A stretch of DNA of 60,000 nt from Lineus longissimus (lineage: Eukaryota; Nemertea; Pilidiophora; Heteronemertea; Lineidae), in assembly GCF_910592395.1 (NCBI RefSeq), contig NC_088312.1, positions 2,730,001 through 2,790,000 of the forward strand, given 5' to 3'. This document shows, in pieces, positions 1-9,145 of this stretch. The notes under the pieces are model-generated. The model saw only the letters and a program-made list of their open reading frames with translations, had not been told where the DNA came from and did not search any database. A program made the translations under genes and the position numbers. Position 1 is the stretch's first letter. Each line of letters begins with the position of its first letter.

Positions 1-832
1 TCAAGGTCGAATGATAACCTCTATAGCGTCGTTGATATCAGACTATAAACCTAAAACGTTAACTTTGACTTAATAGTTGATCTGCTCCATACATTTTCGA
101 AAACATACGAATGCAATCGTTCGTGGCGGTCTTCTCGATCTCATTAGTACTATACAAAGCATACCTGAAACGTTTCACACTTGGTAGATGTACATGTTTG
201 TGTGAGAGAAGAGTAATTTAAGGACAAATTAATTATGGTCAACGGTTTTCCACAAACGTGTTTTTGACGGATGAGCAAATTAGTCCATTAAAAGAGTGGA
301 AACTTGTTCAGAGGTTTTAAGTCGATCACTTCACGGCTATGGTAGACCAGTGGACATACCGATAGATGTTGGCTTGGAAGAGAATTTTGCAAGGTACTAT
401 ACATACTATCATGTGTTTTTGATAATTTTGGTAGCTTAACTTTCGATTCGTTCAGTTTTTTTAGCAGTTCACCGTGCCAGAGTATTCGGTTAATAGATAG
501 GGAGGTTGAGATCAGTCACTTATCACGGATATACGTATACGGATCGAAATGGACACAAAGTTCGTTCTCTTTCTGCAGAGTTTTATACCTTATATGTTTA
601 AGGATCAGTGAAGAGTTGCTATTTTCAACATCCCTATCTCATTTGTCCCTGCTGGCGAGTTTGTACAATGTCATGTTCTTTGGTAAGTAAGTTATTTTGT
701 AAGCTTACAGGCAATACTGTTTTGAATCTGCGTGTGGTTACTGATTCTCATTGGGCCGCGTTGGTTCAAGAACGTTACTCGGTATCATTACTGAATTTCT
801 TCATAATTCCCCTTGAAATCTTTCACTTGCAG
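1..832. other. Intron or upstream sequence of the kinase gene; no exon seen
   Basis: No segment in these 832 bases encodes the kinase N-lobe in any plus-strand frame. The 79-codon ORF at 608-847 is in a different frame from the exon starting at 833 and resembles nothing known. I read the stretch as the 3' part of a kinase intron ending in the acceptor tttcacttgcag. Confidence 0.6.
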
Positions 833-922
833 ACGGATCCTTACTGAAGATGAGACGAGATTCTTCATGAGGCAGCTCGTGTCGGCTGTTGACCACATGC
901 ATCGGACTGGCATCGTTCATAG
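833..922 (+). CDS. HUNK: Kinase exon: alpha-E helix to start of catalytic loop
   Basis: The acceptor cttgcag is followed by a 90-nt exon and the donor gtaaga. It encodes RILTEDETRFF, then MRQLVSAVDHMHRTGIVH, with the last two bases starting the Arg of HRDLK. The alpha-E pattern (RQL-SAV-H-HR-G-VHR) is diagnostic of Ser/Thr kinases of the AMPK-related group. The first base completes a codon from an upstream exon that is not in the window. Confidence 0.9.
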
Positions 923-3900
923 GTAAGATAACACTACTGCATGCACAGGGGCATGTTACAACCGATTATGTGACCCAACCGAATAGGTGACCCAAATCAA
1001 CGGACTATAGGAGACCAAGCCTCTACAAGAATGATTTTAACATTAGATTTTCTTAGTAAATATTGAAATTCCTTGAGCCATTGAGTCTGAAGTGCAGTGC
1101 AGAAAGTACGTTCGCTACAGTTACTAGTATTTAAATCTATTTCTTGAACAAATCAAGTGAAATGTGTTTTTTCTAACGAAAGTTCGGAACGGCGTCGTGA
1201 ATAAAAGATTAGAGATTAGGCGATAAAGCTGTAATGTATTGTGAAATAATATTCCTTTGTGATTACTACGTATTAGAAAACAAAGTTATATGTGTTGGAA
1301 AATAGTTGTTGAACGACTTAAAATTTAGTCCCAGAAGTATTTAACTTTGATTCTAACTGTGAAATCTTTCATTTTCTGGCCAACTGTTTCCTAGGCCGTC
1401 TTGATAATTCCTGTTACTAAACAACTTGGGAATGCTTTACGATTGTTCAAAATGGATAGTATAATTCTTAATTTCAAACCAGACGAACACCCGATATTAT
1501 GTGTGTAGTCACATCTAGCCACGCGTATCTCAGGAGAGCTTCTCGCGTGCTTGGCAATCCGCGCTTCAAAGCCAGTCTGGCGGATAATATGGCGGAGTAT
1601 CGTGCATAATTGGCAACCAAATAAAATATAACACTGTTTTTTGTGGATTTTTAGAGACTTGAAGATCGATAACATACTGTTGGATAAACACAAGAACGTC
1701 AAGATTATCGGTAGGTTGAGCGAGAGTGGGGGATCGACAGAGTAACCGGCGGTATAGTGTCGTCAGGGCAACAATCCAAGTATTTTAGGATTTCCTGCCA
1801 AAGATGTTAAACGTGCACAGGACAATTCACACACGGCAATTTAGAAAACCCGATTATTTGCCAGTGCCAGATTCGTCCGTTCCAAATTTGTTGAAATTTA
1901 GTTTGGGATCTTCTTATTCCGTAAATAATTATGATATCGAGAATGCTTTTGTGCCATTGTGTGTACGCGAATATTAAAACGCTACATGCCAAGCTTATCG
2001 CGCTCTCGTCATGAAGAGCAGCCTCTGTCCTGGCCGGGCGTCCTGGCAACAACAAAAAGGAGGGAAACCTTAGCTGTCAAAACACATCATGCATGTAGTG
2101 CTGCGTGCACAGGAATGCCAACCTTTTGCAGCCAAAACACAACAATCAATAATGATAGACAGCACTCAGTCCCTTTAACAGAGCACAACGGTTTCTCAGC
2201 AGGATCACATTCGCGTTTAATGAAATTCATGATTTAGCGATGAAACCAAAGGTGATTGGATTCAGTCGGCATCGAGTCGAGTTTTGGTTGCCATTGACGC
2301 TATAAAACGTCATTTATCGAAATTGTTGTTTCGAAACATTGCTCGTCACTAGCAAACCTGTACATAGCAATGTACATTGTCTATCAAGTCTGATCATACG
2401 TAGCTCGGTTCTTGATTTTCAAGCTATTGCACGTTCCTCATGCGTTGCTATTGCGGATAGAATATATAACAAATCGTATGAGGACAGCCTTGAGGTTGTT
2501 TAATTAGTTTGCTTACTATGGAAGTCTATGTATACATATTACATGTGGGTTGCTTAATGCATACGCCCCAAGCTTGAAAGAATTTACTGAATTTAACGTG
2601 CTTGGTTGAAGGTTACACTATATCAAGACTCTATGCGATTGACATCCGTTGACATTGGTAATCTCTAGAATCATCAAAACCAACTGAAATCGAAATTACA
2701 GTGGAACCCCGGTAACACGACCGTGGCACACATGGGACCGAGGTTGAATGGTCGCGTTACCGGGGTGGTCGCGTTACCGGGAGCCTTGTAGTGGTAATTA
2801 GAGAGGAAACCATTCGGGACCGGCGATTCTCGGTCGTCATAGCGGGGTGGTCGACGACCGGGGATCCACTGTCATTAGCAAAATAGAACTTTTCGGACCT
2901 CTGGTGTATTGCAGTGTGCATGTATGCTTTGAGATGAAAGAAATGCCGACGCACCCATTGTAACGAGGCTTAACTGAGTATTGGAATTTCAAACTCTCAC
3001 TTAGCATTTACTAGCACATGTAAACATCGATATCTTTGAAGTAAAGCTTTCCATTAAAATGATATATGCCAACTCAATTGACCAAAATGATACTTGTACA
3101 TGTACATATACATGAACTATTGAATTAAAAATGATATGACATTGAAATGAGAAAATGGTTTTAAGCACGCAACAGCGAAAATCAAGAATTAAAACTGAAA
3201 AAAGTGAGGCTACACTGCTGTTTGATTGATTGATAGCTTGTCAATATATGTCGAATTTCATTGGGACATTTCATTAAGAAAACTGTAAGTCAATACTTAA
3301 TAGAATGCACCTGTTGGCACATAAAGTAAAATGGGTGAAATACGGTTTTCATGTCATGGTTACGCACGGTGCAAGAGTTCAAGTCATGTTCTCCTGGATA
3401 CGAGTCCGATCAGTGAACTAGGCACCATCAGCCAGAGTGCCTACAACGATATTTCGTGTTACCGTAACTTCTTTTTGCAGATTTCGGCCTGAGCAACCAG
3501 GCCCATAGCCAAGCCATTCTCACAACGCAATGTGGTACGCCTGGTTACTCTGCCCCGGAGATATTCAGCAAGAGGAACTATGGAGAAGCAGTCGACCTTT
3601 GGACGCTGTAAGTTTTCTACTTGACTCTCAAACGAACTATTTTCTTGATGAAATCCATAGGCGACCCGAATCGTTTACATGTACAGAATGATGTATTATG
3701 CTGTGTATCTAATTTATGTACAACGATAAAACGTTTAATGTACTTCACTTCGAGCTTTGACAAACATCGATGCGTTGTGAAACCCGAGAAGCTCTTAGTA
3801 TGTTGGCCGGAATAATACATCGAAGTTCTAGCGACCTCAGCTTTCATGGCGACTACGGGCCATAGACTCCCCAGGATCAGGCGCGGTGCGGCCTTTGCTT

Positions 3901-6900
3901 AGTAATTCGCGTCTGAGTGTAGCTTACATTTTCTCAGCAAGAAACTTCAATCAAACTGTCTCGTAATACAATCGCATTGATTTTGTGAACCACAAATCTA
4001 ATGGCTCTTTTCACTGCTCTTTTCACGGTGTTCAAACGATAATTGATATATTTTATATTTCTAGTGGTGTGGACATGTTTGTTATGCTGACGGGGAGCCT
4101 GCCATTTATCGTTGACCCGCCGGTGAACCTGACCAAACTTCACGCTCAGATCTTGAGGGGAGTCGACATACCACAGCATCTCTCAGACAGTAAGTCCAGA
4201 GCAGAAAAAATGGCCGTCAACAAGTTTACTTGAGAGAACGGAAGTGTTATGATAGCGCTCATGTATAAGTAACACGACACGTCCTTGCAATCAGGGTCGT
4301 AACTCGTGGGCATTTATTAATCGTCCTGGCGAAATCCCACTGGGAACAGTGGGTGTGAAATGGTATTCATCGCGATTCTGTAACAAAGTAATCCAATCAG
4401 AGATTTGATGAATTATTGACAGATGGCGTTGGTCCTGTATTCCCTCGGATATAACTTATTCAAGACTGTCATCAGAGACGAAGGTTATGCGATCCGATAT
4501 ATGGGGCATTGCAAGGAATGACAAGCGATCGACAGAACTGTTGGTTGTGGGTGTTACTCTCTGACGAAAAGTACGACATTGGTTTATTTCGAGTTGGTTA
4601 AGATTTGTTAAATTTGATGCCAACGCGAAATATACCCGTCAATTCATGACATCTACTTCAGTAGCAATTTGGAAACTGGTTCGTTGAATAAAGCCGGTGT
4701 AGAAGTTTAAAATGTCCTAGGATAAAATGTCCGGGAACAAAGGATTCTATTATGCGCTGAGCTATTGACGGTCATTGCCTCTATAGAACCATATGCCATA
4801 ATCTGTCAGAATACAATAGGCCCGTACACTTTTTCCAGGGGGGACACTTTTTACTTTTACACCGGCCACGCAGCAGCTACCTTTGTTTATTTCATGTCTC
4901 CGGTTCACCCTTTAATGTTTAAGCAAGGGACAGAGAAACGACTGTCCGAATGCTCAGTTAAGATCTTCTCGGCCAACGGCTATTGGCAAATGATTACTAT
5001 ACGGTATGTGATCGCCCATCTAAGCAGGTACAACACCTTGAACCTGCTAATGAACGCTCCACCCGCTGACCCGATCATTTTTCACGTTTTTTTCTGAATA
5101 CCCTCGTCGAATTAGCCCTGATTGCTCCACTGGCGATTACAGAAGCATCAATCTGGCTGCTGACAAGCTGATTTGCCCAAAGCAATTTGGACCATTTGCG
5201 GTGGTGTGCTCTCGGGCGTGTTGTATAACAGGTTGTCACGGTGACGATGTAATCACGATCTGAGCACCGAGGGACCGTGAACGCGATGTCGTTAACATGG
5301 AACTAACAGAAATAAATGGCAGGAGCGAATGAGAATAGTTTTTATTTGCCAACACAGGTGAATTTTCAATATTACACGAAACCAAAAACTCATTAATGAG
5401 TTTTCGACGAAACATAGTACTGTACATCAAAGCATGTCTTTCAGTGTTATTAAAGAGGGTGCCGTTGCTTGCAAGGGAAATCGGTCGTTGTTGTTGTTGT
5501 AAATCCAGCTTCTGGATTGCGTATTCGCATCTCAGAGAACTGCTTTCTCGATTGGGTTTGTTTCGCTTCTGATAGACATCTTCAGAACAAAAAGGGTTTT
5601 CAGAATTTCAAAAACCATAGGGGTTTTTGCCGAAAGATATCTACGTGGTGCTTATATCAAAACTGTTGGCCGAAAAACCTTGGTTTTCCAAAAGCTGAAA
5701 AACCTTTGTTCTTGTGAACCTGTAGTGATCAATCGCGGCCAACAATCCCTGCAAGCACATGCCAATGACAGTGTAATCATTCTTTCTGCAGCAGGACCTG
5801 GACAGTTTTGGGGTACTAGATATTGCACTCAATGGATGCTGCAGATGGCATCTGCTGGAAGGTAGTTTTAGGATTGTAGACTTGGGGACTGATCATCCCT
5901 TTGCTGTTCTACAAAGAGAGAGAGCTTCGAACTTTCCTGGTTGCACTGTGTTGATCAGTCTAGTATGCATTGGTCTCTATGATTATCTTATATCCTTTGC
6001 TTTGGAACTGGCTAATTCTAATGCGTAATATGTTGGATGAACATGCTTCTTTTCATCACATGAGCTTTCCTGCTTTATTTCTCTGGACGGCAAACTGGAT
6101 CGGAAAACATCCCTCGTCAGCCATGAATAAGACAGGCATTTACCCAACAATACAATGAACGAGTTTTCAGTACTTGAACTGGGAAATCTTCTTCCCCCAT
6201 TTTTCATTACAAGCCGGATGATACTTGAATCCAAAGAGCAAGTTGACAATTGAGCACCCCAAGTGAGCCATTTCGTCTCAAAAGTAATTTAAGTTTGACA
6301 GGAATGATTATTCCGATCACAGCAGGACAACGGTGCATCCCACTAACCATGATTACCTTTGGGTCTGGGGACCACAATTGAACATTGTGTAAATCTCAAC
6401 ACAAATCATGGTTTGATTTGTTTGTGGATTTTATTAGTGTAACCAACATGAACGTTTTTTATCGATATGGGTCCGGGAAGGGATGGAATGCATCTAAGCT
6501 GAGTTCTGGCGGACAACAGCATCGAATATGATATGGTGAATTCTGCCAAAACAACAACGTTCTGTTGACCTAACTTGAGGAACTGAGATGACCATCCATC
6601 TACAAAATTATGTAGATAGATAGATTGTTGATCGTGACGAAGATGTTGCAATGCAGTTACCCTTTGTTTACATGGTAAATTGATTCTTTCATATTGCTGT
6701 CGTTCCAGATTGTAAAGATTTGCTGCGTCGACTGCTCGACCCTCATGAAGAGACACGGATTAAGATGCCTATGGTGTTTATGCACCCTTGGATAAACACG
6801 GCGTACAGTACCGCACCCTCAAGAATAGTTCCTGTAAATTCACTAACCTTAGACGAGATTGATGAAGACATTTTATCCTACATGGCGGAAGTACTAAAAA

Positions 6901-8120
6901 TAGATGACACTGACGTCAGGGTGAACGTCATGAACAGACGCGTCAATGGGGTGACTGCGATTTATCAGTTATTGCGCCGGCGGGTTGAGAAGGGGTTAGG
7001 GTGCCCCGGTGCTGAGGGGTTTAAGCGCAATTCGAAGCTTCCCGCTGAACAAAACATGACGGTGTTGGCGTCTGATAGTCCTCCTGCGGTGGAGGAAAGT
7101 GATGATGTATCTGAGGTGCCCATGAGACATGATGTGTCCGTCACGATTAGATTCAAGATGCCGGTCGTAGAGACAGGTGGTGGGCACATAACGGACGCCA
7201 CAGAGCGGGTATGGAATAAAAGCTACGGTAACACTAGCAGCAACTCCATATCCGCTAAGACACTTTATGAAACCGTTAAGAAGGGAGACCCAAATGTCCT
7301 GATGGAGAAGACCCCGAGAAAGAGTTGGCAGAAGTTGACGCCAAGAAGTGCTCAAGCTGAAGCAGAGAAGATCGAGTACAAAGACTTCCTGCGGAAGCTG
7401 CGGGTTAAGAGCCGGGAGAGTATGAACAGCCCGGTGACTTCTAAATGCACGAGTCATCGATCTGATGCGCAGAGCCAGGCTAGTTTTGATAACTCCGTCT
7501 CTACCGCTCTAGCTGGATATCTGACAAGTCGGAGTTCGACTGGTTCTCATGTGAAGCCCCGAGAATCCCGTGTGGGAGTGCCAGCACGACAAGGTAGCTT
7601 ACAACGGGCGGGTAGTACGAATGTTGTTAGTCCTGTTGGGGATGCAAAGACCATGAAACAAGCGTTGACTTTGAGTCCGATCAAACCTGTGTCCCAAACA
7701 GAGCACAAGCAACGCGCAATGGAAATCATGCGGAAAGGAGACAGTGTGGGGAGAGTCGGCCTTCCTCCTCCGCCTCCAAATTCCGTGATGGGCGGGTACA
7801 TTTTCGATCTTGGCAATACGGACGATAATGGCATTGAAGGCGAGGATGACAATGAGTGCATTGCCTGCAAACATATGGAAAAACTTGAGAAAGAGTTCTA
7901 TGGCAAATTCAACTTGAAATTAGACTCAAGGTCATCAGCGGAACTTTCAAATATGCGGCACAATTCAACTTGTAACGGACCATCGACGATGGCGTCATTC
8001 CGTGCCAAACCTTCGGGAAGCCCCCGTACGAACAGAGGTGAGTTTCCTCCCCTCACGTGTCACCGACCTTGGCATAGAGACACCAATCCTATCACGATTA
8101 CCCTCTACAACACCAAGTGA
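833..8120 (+). CDS. HUNK: HUNK-like Ser/Thr protein kinase, 3' part of gene (5 exons, N-lobe missing)
   Basis: Five plus-strand exons (833-922, 1655-1710, 3481-3607, 4065-4189, 6709-8120) are bounded by GT/AG and join in phase to 602 residues plus stop. Visible kinase elements in order are the alpha-E helix, HRDLK (split across exons 1 and 2), the Mg-binding Asn in DLKIDN, DFG (split across exons 2 and 3), a T-loop with TQCGTPGYSAPE, LWTLGVDMFVMLTGSLPF (alpha-F) and LLRRLLDPHEETRIK (subdomain XI). From memory of the family, the stretches around IDFGLSN, MLTGSLPF and the post-kinase segment MNRRVNGVTAIYQLLRRRVE match HUNK better than AMPK, SNRK, MARK or NIM1. The Thr before QCG corresponds to the LKB1-phosphorylated T-loop Thr of AMPK-related kinases. 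Exons encoding the glycine loop and the VAIK lysine are not found in 1-832, so they should lie upstream of the window. The gene converges on the minus-strand protease gene. Family assignment is strong; orthology to vertebrate HUNK is inferred. Confidence 0.87.
1655..1710 (+). CDS. HUNK: Kinase exon: catalytic loop (DLK..N) up to DFG
   Basis: This is a 56-nt exon between acceptor ttttag and donor gtaggt. It completes the Arg of HRD and encodes DLKIDNILLDKHKNVKII plus the first base of the DFG aspartate. The catalytic Asp (HRD) and the Mg-coordinating Asn are intact, so an active kinase is expected. Confidence 0.92.
1711..3480 (+). other. Kinase intron carrying a MITE
   Basis: This 1.77-kb intron has donor gtaggt and acceptor ctttttgcag. 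Apart from the pogo/Tigger-like element at 2699-2871 I see only AT-rich sequence and short ORFs without family resemblance. Confidence 0.8.
2699..2871. mobile_element. pogo/Tigger-like MITE remnant (173 bp)
   Basis: The left end begins CAGTGGAACCCCGGTAACAC and the right end finishes GACCGGGGATCCACTG, so the termini are inverted repeats. The CAGTGGA-CCCCGGT start is typical of pogo/Tigger-type Tc1-mariner elements. A subterminal 17-bp block (ggtcgcgttaccggggt) is duplicated in tandem near 2750-2782 and is itself the inverse of the left terminus. The left flank is TA, the expected target site; the right flank reads TC, so the duplication has decayed or the boundary is off by a few bases. There is no transposase ORF, so the element is non-autonomous. 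Confidence 0.7.
3481..3607 (+). CDS. HUNK: Kinase exon: DFG, activation segment, APE, alpha-F start
   Basis: This 127-nt exon completes DFG and reads FGLSNQAHSQAILTTQCGTP, then GYSAPEIFSKRNYGEAVDLW and TL. The activation loop contains the Thr before QCG (the LKB1-type T-loop site in this group) and an intact APE motif. The DFG-to-TQCG spacing is longer than in AMPK and resembles HUNK. The donor is gtaagt. Confidence 0.93.
3608..4064 (+). other. Kinase intron
   Basis: This 457-bp intron starts at gtaagttt and ends at atttctag. No other feature is visible; ORFs on both strands here are short and unrelated to known families. Confidence 0.8.
4065..4189 (+). CDS. HUNK: Kinase exon: subdomains IX-X
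   Basis: This 125-nt exon encodes GVDMFVMLTGSLPFIVDPPV, then NLTKLHAQILRGVDIPQHLS and D, with the last base belonging to the next codon. The donor is gtaagt at 4190. The segment lines up with the HUNK region that follows the activation loop (GVNMYAMLTGTLPF in vertebrates, from memory). Confidence 0.92.
4190..6708 (+). other. Kinase intron (2.5 kb), no other gene recognised
   Basis: The intron runs from gtaagtcc to the acceptor cgttccag. It contains a 110-codon plus ORF (4765-5097) and several shorter ones without recognisable domains or convincing flanking splice sites in phase with the kinase. No repeat stands out. Confidence 0.75.
6709..8120 (+). CDS. HUNK: Kinase terminal coding exon: subdomain XI, HUNK-type post-kinase domain, long C-terminal tail
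   Basis: The 1,412-nt exon follows acceptor cgttccag and opens with NCKDLLRRLLDPHEETRIKM, the end of the kinase fold with its invariant Arg. Next comes a segment (6840-6990) containing EDILSYMAEVL and AIYQLLRRRVEKGL that matches the UBA-like region after the HUNK kinase domain. The remaining ~370 residues are low-complexity, basic and Ser/Pro-rich, with LPPPPP at about 7763, an acidic patch (EGEDDNE) and a short CIACKHMEKLEKEF motif. The ORF ends at TGA 8118-8120, followed by a poly(A) signal at 8597. A strong internal donor (AG|gtgagt, after 8037) could give an alternative C-terminus. The long antisense ORFs within this exon are shadows. Confidence 0.9.
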
Positions 8121-8625
8121 TCCTTACTAACGCAGCTGACGGAGGTTAACTAAGCTAACATGGCAAAGACGTAGACAATAATATTTAATTTTATTATGTA
8201 CCGGTATGAATACTATAGTATCGCGTAGCACCCGTAGTCTACTCGTGATTAGTGATATCGGAATTGTGCTTGTCTATTGTATTCTAAACGTATTATGTGA
8301 TAATTTATTTGAGAAAAACTTTACACTGAATGAGACAATTATTTTGGCTGTTGGATCATGGTTTTCAAATCAAATGTCGTCCATTCTCTTTATTCGTCAC
8401 TTTCCTCAAGTACGAATCATAAGACTTCCGCTTACGGGCCAATGAGAAGCTATTTAAGCCACATGGCCCGGCCCAGGTGTGATAGGAGTCTTGCCTGCTT
8501 GAGGGATGTGGCGATTGAAGAGACCTATTGATACAATCCTAGTTGCTTCGTACAATCGGCATTTCTAGAAAGAGTTTTATTTTACTGTATGCATGTAATA
8601 AAAGAATTTTCAACCACCTAGTTGT
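8121..8625 (+). other. Probable 3' UTR of the kinase gene
   Basis: This is AT-rich non-coding sequence following the TGA stop and running to just beyond the AATAAA at 8597-8602. The 79-codon ORF at 8206-8445 has no family resemblance and I do not treat it as a gene. Confidence 0.6.
8597..8602 (+). terminator. Poly(A) signal AATAAA of the kinase gene
   Basis: A canonical AATAAA (in gtaataaaagaa) lies 477 nt after the kinase stop codon in sense orientation. It supports 6709-8120 being the terminal coding exon. Confidence 0.6.
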
Positions 8626-8865
8626 CCTTTTTCCCTTCTGCATCACATTACACTAATACAAATGTACATGCATTGCATGCACACTGGCAATCTTCACCAA
8701 TAGTGCGTGCTAACCATGCTTAATTGGGCTATGGCCAACTTACACCCCACCAAGTCTTAAATCCCCTACCTTGGATGCCGGATGTTCGAGTTCGGTGCCA
8801 AAGACTTACATGCCAAGTGCATGGTTAGTGCTCTACCCTGCAGACTACACTACACTCTCCCCACC

Positions 8866-9061
8866 CGCACAATCCTCCCAAGTCCGCAATCCTCCCAAGC
8901 CGCGCAATCCTACGCACCCGCGCAATCCCCCAAGACGCGCAATTCTTCGCACCCGCGCAATCCCACAAGCCGTGTAATCCTCCCAAGCCGCGCAATCCTC
9001 CCAAACCGCGCAATCCTCCAAGGCCAGGCAATCCTTCTACGCCACGCAATCCTTCCGTGCC
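8866..9061. repeat. C-rich tandem repeat, ~17-bp unit, about 11 copies
   Basis: Units resembling CGCGCAATCCTCCCAAGC repeat with substitutions from about 8866 to 9061. All plus-strand copies are pyrimidine-rich. The array creates the artefactual Gly/Leu-rich minus-strand ORF (8825-9292) and a Pro/Ser-rich plus-strand ORF. Confidence 0.9.
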
Positions 9062-9129
9062 GAGTTGCACACACCAATACTTCTTACCGTTTCCCTTTCC
9101 TGAACTGGTCAGGCCATCCCGAGTACATG

Positions 9130-9145
9130 CACACACACACACACA
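9130..9145. repeat. (CA)n microsatellite
   Basis: Eight CA dinucleotides in a row lie shortly after the C-rich tandem repeat. Confidence 0.9.

Noticed and set aside
608-847. 79-codon plus ORF overlapping the first kinase exon
   Set aside because: Different frame from the kinase exon starting at 833, and no similarity to the kinase N-lobe.
4765-5097. 110-codon plus ORF in a kinase intron
   Set aside because: No recognisable domain and no in-phase splice sites to join the kinase exons.
6996-7457. 153-codon minus-strand ORF and others opposite the kinase exon
   Set aside because: Shadows of the well-supported HUNK-like coding exon on the plus strand.
8775-8855. tRNA/SINE-like sequence on the minus strand (GGTAGAGCACTAACC with a GTTCGA-like box)
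   Set aside because: Boxes are too degenerate and there is no second copy in the window; could be a tRNA-derived SINE remnant but not supportable.
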